Shown piece after piece: positions 49,654 to 59,198 of a stretch of DNA of 64,000 bases. Origin of the DNA: Candidatus Nitrotoga sp. MKT (lineage in GTDB: Bacteria > Pseudomonadota > Gammaproteobacteria > Burkholderiales > Gallionellaceae); the NCBI GenBank assembly GCA_003402345.1, contig QFXH01000007.1, positions 83,784 to 147,783 on the forward strand. The letters are read 5' to 3'. Below the pieces are notes generated by a model. That model was not told the origin of the DNA. It did not search any database and was given only the letters and a program-made list of their open reading frames with translations. The translations under genes were made by a program, and so were the position numbers. Within the stretch, counting starts at the first letter, position 1; every line of letters begins with the position of its first letter.

Positions 49654-50868
49654 CTACCCGGCCGCTTTGTCGGTTAAGTGGTTATAAACATCGCGATAAC
49701 ATGCTACGGATACTTTCCAATTACGTTCTGTCTCGACAAAGCGCCGCCCGACAGCTTTTATCGTTGGCCAGCGCTCGGGCGTGTTAAGCAAATCAAGCAC
49801 CTTGTTCGCTAGGTCTTGCGGAGACTCGGCTTTGAATAGCACGCCTGTTTCGCCGTCACGAATTAATTCCTTGTGACCACCTACGTTGGAAGCTACAAAC
49901 AAACGGCCTTGTGCCATCGCTTCCAGCGGTTTCAATGGCGTAACCAATTCAGTGAGACGCATTGAGTGGCGTGGATAAACGAGCATGTCCATCAGGTCGT
50001 AATAGCGGTTCACTTCACTGTGAGGCACCCGACCGGTGAACACAACTTTATCTGCAATGCCGAGTTGGCGAGATTGTTGTTTCAGTGCGTCTTCTTGTGG
50101 CCCACCGCCCACCAACAAAACACGTACATCGGGGGCTTGATCAAGAATACGTGGTAGTGCAGTGAGCAGTAAATCCAAACCCTCATAAGCATAGAACGAG
50201 CCGATAAAGCCCAATATGCGTGCGCCGGCCAAACCGAGCTGAGCTTTTAATATGTCATCTGGCGCGCCACCGATAGAAAATTTTTTGATGTCAACTGCGT
50301 TGGGAACTAGGGTCACTTTAGTCGAAGGAATGCCACGCGCAACGATATCACTGCGCAGGCCTTCGCAAATTGTGGTGATGGCATCGACGTGTTTGAAGGC
50401 GTAAGTTTCCATTGCGCGGGTTAAGCGGTAACGTATGCTCCCCTCTGTGGTTGTGCCGTGATCAGCTGCTGCATCTTCCCAGAATGCACGAACTTCATAG
50501 ACCACTGGAATGCCTAGGCTACGGCCAACGCGTAAAGCAGCTATGGCATTCAGGGCAGGGGAGTGGGCATGCAAAATATCCGGTTTAACAATTTTGGCTA
50601 CTTTTTTAAGACGATGGGTAAGACTGTTAATGACGGAAATTTGGTTTAATAAAGGTACTTTCGTCATTTTGGCGATCACATGGCGTGTGCGGAAAAAATG
50701 CCAGCCATCAATAGTTTCTTCGCTTGCGCTACAGATACCCTGCTTTGGGCTAGTTAAGTGAGTGGTTTCCCATCCTAAAGCACGCTGTTCTTTAAGAATA
50801 GAAAGAGTGCGGAAAGTATAGCCACTATGCAGTGGAATGGAGTGATCGAGGATATGTAGGATGCGCAT
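49654..50868 (-). CDS. glycosyltransferase, exosortase A system (TIGR04063-like)
   Basis: 404 residues. RILHILDHSIPLHSGYTFRT is the distinctive start of the PEP-CTERM/XrtA-associated TIGR04063 GT4 family. Later blocks include YEVRAFWEDAAADHGTTTEG and ILGFIGSFYAYEGLDLLLTA, then VYPRHSMRLTELVTPLKPLE. It acts in glycan synthesis for this locus, with sugar unknown. A 127-bp gap separates it from the upstream decarboxylase gene. Confidence 0.88.
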   Translation of the reverse strand: MRILHILDHSIPLHSGYTFRTLSILKEQRALGWETTHLTSPKQGICSASEETIDGWHFFRTRHVIAKMTKVPLLNQISVINSLTHRLKKVAKIVKPDILHAHSPALNAIAALRVGRSLGIPVVYEVRAFWEDAAADHGTTTEGSIRYRLTRAMETYAFKHVDAITTICEGLRSDIVARGIPSTKVTLVPNAVDIKKFSIGGAPDDILKAQLGLAGARILGFIGSFYAYEGLDLLLTALPRILDQAPDVRVLLVGGGPQEDALKQQSRQLGIADKVVFTGRVPHSEVNRYYDLMDMLVYPRHSMRLTELVTPLKPLEAMAQGRLFVASNVGGHKELIRDGETGVLFKAESPQDLANKVLDLLNTPERWPTIKAVGRRFVETERNWKVSVACYRDVYNHLTDKAAG

Positions 50869-50995
50869 TGTTTTTTAAATTGTTTGCGTATTTTTAAATC
50901 GTAAATTTAAAGTGCAGTAATGGGCAGCGGCTTGGTATAGCGTACCGTTTTTTGCAGAATGTCTATCCAGCTTCCTAATCCCAGCATCTTGTATA

Positions 50996-52039
50996 TCATT
51001 CCATCAGGCCGCGCGCGTCATTGATTTGTTTGCGGTAAGCATTAAAAATTTTGCGCAGGGCATCGGCCATCGAAATGACGGGCTCCCATCCCAGTTCTTC
51101 GCAGGTATTGGTGATTTTGGGAACGCGATTTTGTACGTCCTGATAGCCATTGCCGTAATAGGCTGCCGCAGTGGTTGTTACCAGTTGCACCTTGCTTGCA
51201 GAATTGCGGTACTCCGGGTATTCCTCGGCCAGTTTCAGCATCATGGTAGCCAAATCCCGGATGGAATAGTTGTTGGCCGGGTTGCCGATGTTGTAAATCT
51301 TGCCGGAAGCGATACCATCCTTATTTGCAATGATCTTGATCAGTGCGGCTATACCATCGTCGATATAAGTGAATGCGCGTTTTTGCTGTCCACCGTCTAC
51401 CAGATTTATATTTTCGCCGCGCACGATGTGGCCGAAGAATTGTGTCAGTACGCGCGAACTTCCTTCTTTCGGCGTGTGGATGGAGTCCAGTCCAGCGCCG
51501 ATCCAGTTGAAGGGACGGAAGAGGGTAAAGTTTAATCCTTGCTCCATTCCATAGCCCCAAATTACGCGATCCATTAATTGCTTGGCGCAGGAATAAATCC
51601 ATCGCGGTTTATTGATCGGGCCGCAGATAAGTTCAGAACTTTCGGAGTCAAATTCTTCATCGTGACACATACCATACACTTCAGAAGTAGACGGAAATAT
51701 TAGGTGCTTTTTGTATTTGACGGCTGTGCGCACGATGGGCAAATTAGCTTCGAAATCCAGTTCAAATACACGCAATGGTTCTTTAACATACGTGGAGGGC
51801 GTAGCAATTGCCACCAACGGCAAAACCACGTCGCATTTTTTGACATGGTACTCTACCCAATCTTTGTTGATGGTAATGTCACCTTCAAAAAAGTGAAAGC
51901 GGGGCTGATCGAGTAGATCAGTGATTCGGTCAGTGTTCATATCCATGCCGTAGACATCCCAGTCAGTTGTAGCAAGGATACGGTTGGATAAGTGGTGTCC
52001 GATGAAGCCGTTTACGCCAAGGATTAAAACCTTTTTCAT
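50996..52039 (-). CDS. ArnA C-terminal-like NAD-dependent UDP-sugar decarboxylase/epimerase
   Basis: 347-residue SDR close to the dehydrogenase/decarboxylase half of ArnA. KKVLILGVNGFIGHHLSNRI is the NAD loop. FPSTSEVYGMCHDEEFDSES holds the ArnA-type S-E pair, and RWIYSCAKQLMDRVIWGYG the YxxxK. RPFNWIGAGLDSIHTPKEGS and QKRAFTYIDD (conserved Arg) also match. The likely reaction is oxidation and decarboxylation of UDP-glucuronate to the 4-keto-pentose, or a related step. ArnA's formyltransferase half is not fused here; a separate formyltransferase lies at the other end of the block. Confidence 0.82.
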   Translation of the reverse strand: MKKVLILGVNGFIGHHLSNRILATTDWDVYGMDMNTDRITDLLDQPRFHFFEGDITINKDWVEYHVKKCDVVLPLVAIATPSTYVKEPLRVFELDFEANLPIVRTAVKYKKHLIFPSTSEVYGMCHDEEFDSESSELICGPINKPRWIYSCAKQLMDRVIWGYGMEQGLNFTLFRPFNWIGAGLDSIHTPKEGSSRVLTQFFGHIVRGENINLVDGGQQKRAFTYIDDGIAALIKIIANKDGIASGKIYNIGNPANNYSIRDLATMMLKLAEEYPEYRNSASKVQLVTTTAAAYYGNGYQDVQNRVPKITNTCEELGWEPVISMADALRKIFNAYRKQINDARGLME

Positions 52040-52187
52040 TGCAATTTCCTTAGTAATAACACGTTTAAATTTTTAGAACGTGAATAATATTTTCATGGCC
52101 GCCGTGGTCGGCTATATTATTTGTTAAATAATAAATAACTACAGTATGACAATCGTTGTTTTATTGATTTTTTGCTCTAGTTGTACT

Positions 52188-54083
52188 TTATGTGCTTTGA
52201 TTTTGACGCAGGAACGCTTCGAACATCAGCAGCGTCCACAGCGGGGTACTGTAATCGCGCAGCCCGGCTTGATGATGGTCGACTAGTTCGTGGAGGTAAT
52301 CTGTATTAAAGAAACCCGTGTTTTTTAGCGTTGGTCCTAGAACCGCCTGCCGAACTTTTTCTTTTAGGGGGCCACGGAACCAGCTTGCAAGCGGCACCGC
52401 GAAACCCATTTTCTTGCGGTATAAAATTTCATTTGGTAGGTGTGATTCCATTGCTTTTTTGAATATATACTTGCCTTCCCCTCCCTGAAGCTTTAGCGAT
52501 GCGGGTAAGCGCGAGGCCCATTCCACCAATTTGTGGTCAAGCAGGGGTTCGCGTACTTCGAGGGCGTGCGCCATGCTGGCACGGTCAACTTTGGTAAGAA
52601 TGTCCCCTACGAGATAGGTCTTGATGTCGAGGTATTGCACTCGTGCCAAGGGTTCTTGGGTAGGCGAGCGCGCATCGTGCCGGTACATCACTTCCACCGC
52701 GCGGTAGCCTTCCAGTGCCCGACTAAAATCTGGACTGAAGAGACGTGCGCGCATTGCATCGCTCAAGAGTGAAACGCTATGAAAATAACCTTCTACCGAA
52801 TCGCGTGCCATGCCCTCAAATGTGGATTTGGCACGAAAAATTTTAGGTGCCCAATCTGCTTTGGGATAGAGCTTGCCCAGCAGGCCGAATGCAGGGCGAC
52901 GCACAGCTGATGGGATCAAGCTACGCATGCGTTCTTCGTTCAGATGCCAGCGATAACGTCGATAACCAGCGAAATTTTCGTCGCCACCGTCACCGGAAAG
53001 CGCGACAGTAACGTTTTTTCGGGCCAGTTGGCACACGCGGTACGTGGGGATGGCGGAGCTATCTGCGTAAGGTTCATCGTACAGTGCAGCCAATTTATCA
53101 ATGAGATCGAAATCATTGGCATCAACTTGCTCTACCCGATGATTAGTGTGATAGCGTGTGGCGACTTGTGCAGCGTATTCGGATTCATTAAATGCCGGAT
53201 CGCCGAATGAGATAGAGCAGGTGTTCACCGGTTCGCTGGACAACTCGGCCATCATCGCTACCACGGCGCTGGAATCTACGCCACCGGAGAGAAACGCCCC
53301 CAGCGGTACCTCTGAGACCAAGCGGATTTTTACAGATTCGCGTAGCAGGGGTATGAGTTCTTCTTGAGCTTCGGCTTGCGTCATTGGGGCAAGGGGCTGG
53401 AATGGTACGTCCCAATATTCTTGCGGCTGCGGAATGGGTTGGCCACGCTTTACGGTGAGGGTATGCGCGGGTGACAGTTTGAAGGCTTGTTGGTAAATGG
53501 TGCGCGGTTCGGGAATATAGCCGTAGGCGAAATATTCCTCAATTGCGCGTGGATCAATGTCACGCCGCAACGCTGGATGGGCAGTCAAGACCTTGAGCTC
53601 TGAACCGAAGATAAGTTGACCATCGTCGAGCACTGCATAGTAAAGCGGTTTCACACCGAGGCGATCGCGCGCCAGAAAAAATGTCTCTTTATTGCGGTCC
53701 CATAATCCGAACGCGAACATGCCACGGAAGCGTTCGACGCAGGCTTCACCCCATTGCTCCCAAGCGTGCACGATGACTTCAGTATCGCAGCGGGTGCGGA
53801 ATGTATGGCCTAGCGCTTGCAGTTCGGGGATCAAGTCGACGAAGTTGTAAATTTCGCCGTTAAACACTACCACCACGCTGCCGTCTTCGTTGAACAGGGG
53901 CTGGTGTCCGGAGGAAAGGTCTATGATCGAGAGCCGCTTGTGCGCCATTGCCATTCCTGGCTCCGCGTGCAAGCCGCTCTCGTCTGGGCCGCGATGATGC
54001 TGGGCCTGGTTCATGCGCGCAAGTAGCGCCTGGTCAATGGGGCGCTTGGCTTGCGTATCAAATATGCCGGCTATGCCACACAT
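52188..54083 (-). CDS. asparagine synthase-like amidotransferase, exosortase A system (TIGR03108-like)
   Basis: 631 residues. MCGIAGIFDT puts the glutaminase nucleophile Cys2 at the N-terminus after processing. HRGPDESGLH and FNGEIYN belong to the class-II amidotransferase domain. FLSGGVDSSAVVAMM is the ATP-pyrophosphatase loop, and ALSGDGGDENFAGYRRYRWH and ALEVREPLLDHKLVEWA are synthase-domain blocks. Glutamine-derived ammonia would amidate a carboxyl, probably on a sugar acid of the glycan. Located 34 bp downstream of the TIGR03088-like GT. Confidence 0.92.
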   Translation of the reverse strand: MCGIAGIFDTQAKRPIDQALLARMNQAQHHRGPDESGLHAEPGMAMAHKRLSIIDLSSGHQPLFNEDGSVVVVFNGEIYNFVDLIPELQALGHTFRTRCDTEVIVHAWEQWGEACVERFRGMFAFGLWDRNKETFFLARDRLGVKPLYYAVLDDGQLIFGSELKVLTAHPALRRDIDPRAIEEYFAYGYIPEPRTIYQQAFKLSPAHTLTVKRGQPIPQPQEYWDVPFQPLAPMTQAEAQEELIPLLRESVKIRLVSEVPLGAFLSGGVDSSAVVAMMAELSSEPVNTCSISFGDPAFNESEYAAQVATRYHTNHRVEQVDANDFDLIDKLAALYDEPYADSSAIPTYRVCQLARKNVTVALSGDGGDENFAGYRRYRWHLNEERMRSLIPSAVRRPAFGLLGKLYPKADWAPKIFRAKSTFEGMARDSVEGYFHSVSLLSDAMRARLFSPDFSRALEGYRAVEVMYRHDARSPTQEPLARVQYLDIKTYLVGDILTKVDRASMAHALEVREPLLDHKLVEWASRLPASLKLQGGEGKYIFKKAMESHLPNEILYRKKMGFAVPLASWFRGPLKEKVRQAVLGPTLKNTGFFNTDYLHELVDHHQAGLRDYSTPLWTLLMFEAFLRQNQST

Positions 54084-54117
54084 GGTTTTGTTTCCATTTT
54101 TATTATGTTATTCGTCT

Positions 54118-55266
54118 TTATTTTAAGTTACCCAGTACCGTGTCATATACGCTCAGGTATCCGTTTACCATGGCCGACATCGAAAAGCGCGCCTCGATTT
54201 TGGCCCGTCCTGCCGCACCATGTGTGCGGGTAAGTGCACTATCTTGATAATACATTAGCAAAGCATGCGCCATTGCTTTCGGTTCGGCAGAGGGCACCAG
54301 CGTGCCTGTGACCCCCGCTTCTACTAGTTCACTGTTGCCACCGACGGCGGTTGCAACCACCGGCAAACCGCATGCCATCGCTTCCAAAATAGTGTTGGAT
54401 ATGCCTTCGCCCAACGATGATAAGCAGAATACGTCGAATTGGCGCATCAAATCCGCTATGTCGTCACGGTTGCCTGGTAGCCAGGCTAAATGCTCGGCAT
54501 TGGATTGCTTGAGCAAGGCCAGGCAGGTTGTGCGCGCCACGCCTTCGCCCAGAATTACCAGCCGCGCACGCGCACTAATCTCAGGCTTAAGTTCGAGCAT
54601 GCGCAGAAAAGCACGCACCAAATTTGGATAGTCCTTCACCTCCGCCATGCGTCCCACGGCGCCAAACACAAATCCTTCCGGCGGGCAGAACCCCGGCGGG
54701 CCGAAGTTAATTCTGGGGGCAGTGAACGGTGCGAATTTTACACTATCGACGCCGTTGTAAATTTGAGTAGCGCGTGCCGGATTTATATGTATGGTATCGA
54801 TTAACCAGCGTTCCAGATCTTTGCTCACTGGAATGTAATGCTTTACTAGCGGCCGGATTGCTTGCCGCAGTAAATTGTATTTACGATTCTTGCCCTGCAA
54901 GTCGAACATGTCACGCCCATGCTCGCCATGTACTCTGTTGCTGATCCCAGCGGCAGCGGCAACAACTTGCCCTTCCAGGGCCGCGAGATTACGTGTATGC
55001 ACAATGTCTGGCTTGAGCCGCCGCAGCTCACGAAACAATCGACCATACAGGCCGACATCGTTGCCATCGCGCTTGTTGAGTGCCACCAATTCGACGGGCT
55101 GGTGCAGGCGCTGACGAAATTCGCTATATCCGGTCAGGCATACGATGGCGTGGCGATAGCGTCCTGGGGGCATATGGTTGATCAAATTCACGATGCCATT
55201 TTCCATGCCGCCCACGCCAAAATGGTGGATGATATGCACAATCAATGGGAGACTATTAGTGTGCAT
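54118..55266 (-). CDS. glycosyltransferase, PEP-CTERM/EpsH1 system (TIGR03088-like)
   Basis: 382 residues from ATG 55266. PLIVHIIHHFGVGGMENGIV is the family's characteristic opening. RDMFDLQGKNRKYNLLRQAI and IPVSKDLERWLIDTIHINPA follow, and the donor domain has FGAVGRMAEVKDYPNLVRAF and LSSLGEGISNTILEAMACGL. The frame is open for 35 codons upstream, but GGA lies just before this ATG and the extension overlaps xrtA. As placed it overlaps xrtA by 11 bp. Confidence 0.88.
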   Translation of the reverse strand: MHTNSLPLIVHIIHHFGVGGMENGIVNLINHMPPGRYRHAIVCLTGYSEFRQRLHQPVELVALNKRDGNDVGLYGRLFRELRRLKPDIVHTRNLAALEGQVVAAAAGISNRVHGEHGRDMFDLQGKNRKYNLLRQAIRPLVKHYIPVSKDLERWLIDTIHINPARATQIYNGVDSVKFAPFTAPRINFGPPGFCPPEGFVFGAVGRMAEVKDYPNLVRAFLRMLELKPEISARARLVILGEGVARTTCLALLKQSNAEHLAWLPGNRDDIADLMRQFDVFCLSSLGEGISNTILEAMACGLPVVATAVGGNSELVEAGVTGTLVPSAEPKAMAHALLMYYQDSALTRTHGAAGRAKIEARFSMSAMVNGYLSVYDTVLGNLK

Positions 55267-56857
55267 GTGTTCCGTGCTCTGCAACTTCATTAAGGCTGGC
55301 ATCGATTGCCGGCAGTATATCGTTGGCAAAAGATTGCAGTGACGATGCCGCTGATTCCGGTGTACCTTCATAGGGTGCAGTAATAATGATTACTGCGCCA
55401 TCGTCACGCTGCCACAATAATTTGGCCTTTGCCAAAAGCAACTTCGCTAGATACGGGTTGATAGTATAGGTACCTCTTAAACTATTCCAACTCCAGATTA
55501 ATAATCGGTTATTGGGGGCACGCAATAATGTTTGTTGGATCGTTTCATTTTTGCCATGGAGAGAAATTGTGCGCTGTCTTTCGCCCACATTGTTCCATAC
55601 CGGATGTTTTTGCTGGATCATATAGTTTTGAGAATTGATTAATTCCGCATCTTGGCGCTGAGTCCGATAATAACCGAGGTAAACGCTGACGGTTTTATCT
55701 CCCTTATGGTAGGTGTGTATGGTTTGTGCATGGGTGCCAACGTAGTGTGGCTGCCATTCCGTAAATGGCGTAGCTTGTAAATTCCAGCCTTGAATTGATT
55801 CAGGCAGTTTTATCACTAGCCCATCTGTTTTGATTGGGCGGTTGTCCAAATAAGCTGCGTAGGCAGGCCACAAGGCTGCAACCAGAATGGTGATAACACT
55901 CGCCATGGCAAAGCCTCGGCCCGTTATCGTTCCGCGAGCTGTATTAGCCGCGATCCTATTTTCTTGCCGTTGTTGATCTGATTGATCTTCCCGCCAAAAA
56001 GCGCCGATCCAGAATAGCAACGTCATAACGATTCCGAAAAAGACCCAACCGTAGATGTAATGGTCAACTCCCAATGCCAATTGCATATTGCTTAAGTGGG
56101 CGATCATCACGATCATATAAGCGCGCATCCCATTGGCAAAAATGGGGACGATCAATGACAGTGCTGCAAAAATGAGCCTGCGTTTATTGCTACGATAGGT
56201 GAGGTAGCCATACAAGGTGCCCAGAGTGAAAGATGCGATGAGGTAGCGCAAACCGCTACAACCCTCCACGACGGACCATTGGCCACTGGGTATGGTGAAA
56301 AATGTTCCTTCGCGGTAAACCGGAATGCCTGTTATTTGCAGTGCGGTCACCACAAAATCAGCGGTGAAATCCATCAATGGGGGAATCAGAAACTCCCCAA
56401 AAGGAACGGCAAAAAACAGGAATCCGAGGGGGAAAGTAATCGCGCGAACCACCCGCAGCCCCAGCACAGTCCAGACCGTCACCGGGATCATTGCAACCAA
56501 ACACAGCTGAGCGACAACTTGCACACTTCCTGCATCGGCAAGCAGCCAGCCAAGGCCTAGTCCTGCCATGATCAATAAGCCGCGATAATCCGGGCATGGG
56601 GCTATCTCGGCAAGTGATTTGCGTTTTATCCATATGAGATAGGCACTAATCGGAAAAATAAAAAAACCGTGGGTAAAGGTCTCGGATCGCAGCCAGATAG
56701 CGACGGTGGATAACACGGTTTGCTGGTAAATGGCGAAAATTATGACAATGGCCGCAAGCGTGAGGGTGGCCATAAAGCGCCATTGCAATACTGGTTGTCC
56801 GGTTTGGCTATCGATAACGCGGGGTGTCGTTAATGCTTGGGGTGCTGTGCCAGTCAT
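55256..56857 (-). CDS. xrtA: exosortase A fused to EpsI domain
   Basis: Polytopic transpeptidase that cleaves PEP-CTERM signals and hands proteins to the cell surface. 533 residues from ATG 56857, which overlaps the upstream GT stop (ATGA) and has AAGGA upstream. The catalytic triad is visible as C200 in VVEGCSGLRYL, R245 in ANGMRAYMIV and H266 in GVDHYIYGW. About eight membrane segments precede residue 290. The C-terminal 200 residues are the periplasmic EpsI domain (GLVIKLPESIQGWNLQATPF, later VSVYLGYYRTQRQDAELINS). The fused EpsI form is typical of XrtA. Confidence 0.95.
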   Translation of the reverse strand: MTGTAPQALTTPRVIDSQTGQPVLQWRFMATLTLAAIVIIFAIYQQTVLSTVAIWLRSETFTHGFFIFPISAYLIWIKRKSLAEIAPCPDYRGLLIMAGLGLGWLLADAGSVQVVAQLCLVAMIPVTVWTVLGLRVVRAITFPLGFLFFAVPFGEFLIPPLMDFTADFVVTALQITGIPVYREGTFFTIPSGQWSVVEGCSGLRYLIASFTLGTLYGYLTYRSNKRRLIFAALSLIVPIFANGMRAYMIVMIAHLSNMQLALGVDHYIYGWVFFGIVMTLLFWIGAFWREDQSDQQRQENRIAANTARGTITGRGFAMASVITILVAALWPAYAAYLDNRPIKTDGLVIKLPESIQGWNLQATPFTEWQPHYVGTHAQTIHTYHKGDKTVSVYLGYYRTQRQDAELINSQNYMIQQKHPVWNNVGERQRTISLHGKNETIQQTLLRAPNNRLLIWSWNSLRGTYTINPYLAKLLLAKAKLLWQRDDGAVIIITAPYEGTPESAASSLQSFANDILPAIDASLNEVAEHGTHAH

Positions 56858-58140
56858 TGTTGCTTTTCCTTGTAAGTGGTCAAGCGTGGTATTGCTGGCA
56901 CGATCCAAGTATTTTTGTCTGGTTTGCAAAATTCAGATGCAGTTGTTGGAGTGTCAGTAAGCAATGCTTTAACATGCATAAGGCTGCGTTCCCAATTGTA
57001 ATCCTCTAGAATCCGGGCGCGTGCGGTCTCGCTAAAACGTTCTTCAGCTTTTGCGAGTATCGATATAATAATGCGGCTAAATTCTTGGCTGTCGCGAGCA
57101 ATATGCAGCTCTTTGCCTGATGTCGCCAGAATGCCTTCTGCTGCTTGGGGAGATGCAATAACAATCTTAGCCATGGACATCGCTTCCAGGACTTTGTTTT
57201 GTAGGCCTCTGGCGATGCGTAAGGGTGCCACTGCTAGTTGGGCATGGGCGAGATAGGGTCTGACATCCGCTACTGCGCCTGTTACCACAATTCCGGACAA
57301 CTGCGCCAGTTCCTGCACGGCAGCGGTTGGGCGAGATCCTACGATATAAAAGCGTGCATGGGGATGATTGGCAAGTACAGTGGGAAAAATTTCCTGGGCG
57401 AACCAGCGCACGGCGTCCACATTCGGCCAATAGTCCATGGCTCCGGTAAAGACAATGGCCGCCATGTTTGGCTGATAGGGATCAGGATATTCTCGGTTAG
57501 GCGAAAAATAATCACTATCTACACCATTATTGAAGAATCCAATTTTTGCAGCACTCTCCGGTGCCAACTGTTTAAAAAGATTGGCTTCAGCTTCCGAAAC
57601 GAACAGCGATGCATCATATGTGCGCGCCATTTGCCTTTCGTAGCGGAGTAGCAAGCGAGCTTCGCGTTGATATAGCCAACTCATCGGCCATGGCTTTCTT
57701 TTTGCGTATTGACGCCATTTGTCGGAGTCTATGTCGACGAAATCGATGATGCAACGCGCTTGCTGGATGCCTGCTACATATTGTGCCATGGCGGAAGAAA
57801 ATATTAGAACGCGCTTAATTGCCTGTGTTTTTATTACTTTTTTTACCCACTCCTGTAAATCGTTATTGCGGTAATAATCAAGAGTTAAAGGACGATTCAT
57901 TATGAGCGCGCCCAAACTTCGTAGACGCGCCGTGCGGGGATTCAAAGATGCGAAATGGGTGTCTTCACACAATTGCTTTACTGTATCTATGTATTGCCAA
58001 TCGTCTGGATCATCGATAAAGGTGCCGAGATGAACATGGTAGTGTTGCGCCAAATATTTTAATAAATGATATGAACGTATTTTGTCGCCCTTGTTGGGTG
58101 GGTAGGGGATGCGGTGGGTAAGATAAAGCAAATGATCCAT
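56854..58140 (-). CDS. glycosyltransferase, PEP-CTERM/EpsH1 system (TIGR03087-like)
   Basis: 428 residues from ATG 58140. HLLYLTHRIPYPPNKGDKIR is the hallmark opening of the TIGR03087 group. FVDIDSDKWRQYAKRKPWPM and FTGAMDYWPNVDAVRWFAQE follow, and APLRIARGLQNKVLEAMSMA is the donor-site element. The frame is open 24 codons further up into the FemAB gene, but those codons are not conserved. It sits 5 bp after the FemAB stop and overlaps xrtA by 4 bp. Confidence 0.9.
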   Translation of the reverse strand: MDHLLYLTHRIPYPPNKGDKIRSYHLLKYLAQHYHVHLGTFIDDPDDWQYIDTVKQLCEDTHFASLNPRTARLRSLGALIMNRPLTLDYYRNNDLQEWVKKVIKTQAIKRVLIFSSAMAQYVAGIQQARCIIDFVDIDSDKWRQYAKRKPWPMSWLYQREARLLLRYERQMARTYDASLFVSEAEANLFKQLAPESAAKIGFFNNGVDSDYFSPNREYPDPYQPNMAAIVFTGAMDYWPNVDAVRWFAQEIFPTVLANHPHARFYIVGSRPTAAVQELAQLSGIVVTGAVADVRPYLAHAQLAVAPLRIARGLQNKVLEAMSMAKIVIASPQAAEGILATSGKELHIARDSQEFSRIIISILAKAEERFSETARARILEDYNWERSLMHVKALLTDTPTTASEFCKPDKNTWIVPAIPRLTTYKEKQQ

Positions 58141-58145
58141 TGACC

Positions 58146-59198
58146 TTATCCCAGGTTTTTTACGATGTGTGGTCCGAGCCAATTGGCGACTGGCAGGGGT
58201 AGTTTTTGCCACATCTTGATGAACAACTGATATTTTGGATTCAATGGATTGGTATCAGGCACGGTTTTTGCCCGGAGTAATTGATATTCGTAATGCAACG
58301 GCTGCGGTTCGAATCCCCAATTTTTCTTGAAATCGAATGGACCGGTGCCGCGTTTGCTGCGTCCATAATCGAAGATTTTAATACCGCGTTCGCACGCGCG
58401 CCGCATCAGCTCCCAGTATTTAAAATCATTTGCCGCAAAATCGCGAGCTTCCACGGTATCGCCCGCGTAGTAAGGTAACACTTCATCGCGAAAATAAAAG
58501 CTCAATACGCTGCTTAAGATGAGCCCATCTTTAACTACTGACAGTACTTCGCAGTCGCTGCCGAATATTTCTTTAAGTAGTGCGAAATAGCGTTTGGGCA
58601 ATGCGGGAGTGCCATGGCGGTGTACATTGTCCGCGAACACGGAAAAAAATCGCTCAACGCTTTCGTCGATCTCGCTAACGAGACCGTTTTTAATGCCTTT
58701 TCTAACCATCGCCCTTTGTTTGCGGGGGATGGCGAGCATGTTTGCTTCCACGTCCGGCTCGATGACCTTGCGAAAAGAAACATAGAGATTCTTGCTTGGC
58801 CAGTCAGTGTGGAAGGGTGTAATGTTGCGATATTCTAGGAAGTCCACGGCTAGTTTCGTAGCCAGCATCTGAGCTGCATTATCCAGTGCCATCCGCGCGG
58901 GCTCTGTACTTGCGACGATACCGCCGTAAACGCAAAACGGTAGTGAGGATAATGAATGTCCAAACAATCTGCTATTAATCTCTGCCAGCGGTAGGATGCC
59001 CTGGATGGTTCCATTTTCTTCGGCCAGCAGGAAGTGGGTATGATGCCCGAAGGCGCGTTCTATTACTTCTTTCCAGCCAGCACGATGAAAAAATGTGGCA
59101 GCAGGACAGGCGTAAACGAATTCGTCCCAGCGTGCGGTATCATTTGGTGTCATTACGCGTACTTGTAGTGCGGATGCGATCGCTGAGATGCCATTCAT
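58146..59198 (-). CDS. FemAB-like acetyltransferase, PEP-CTERM system (TIGR03019-like)
   Basis: 350 residues of GNAT-like FemAB fold. MTPNDTARWDEFVYACPAAT and FHRAGWKEVIERAFGHHTHF begin the first half. SFRKVIEPDVEANMLAIPRK and the C-terminal FDYGRSKRGTGPFDFKKNWG are typical of the XrtA-linked subgroup. Relatives transfer amino acids from aminoacyl-tRNA; here the acceptor may be a glycan. It overlaps the deacetylase by 4 bp. Confidence 0.9.
   Translation of the reverse strand: MNGISAIASALQVRVMTPNDTARWDEFVYACPAATFFHRAGWKEVIERAFGHHTHFLLAEENGTIQGILPLAEINSRLFGHSLSSLPFCVYGGIVASTEPARMALDNAAQMLATKLAVDFLEYRNITPFHTDWPSKNLYVSFRKVIEPDVEANMLAIPRKQRAMVRKGIKNGLVSEIDESVERFFSVFADNVHRHGTPALPKRYFALLKEIFGSDCEVLSVVKDGLILSSVLSFYFRDEVLPYYAGDTVEARDFAANDFKYWELMRRACERGIKIFDYGRSKRGTGPFDFKKNWGFEPQPLHYEYQLLRAKTVPDTNPLNPKYQLFIKMWQKLPLPVANWLGPHIVKNLG

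Noticed and set aside
52116..52132. Small AT hairpin upstream of the decarboxylase gene as a terminator
   Set aside because: Only 7 AT base pairs with a 3-nt loop, and no T-run in a sensible place; could be chance in AT-rich DNA.
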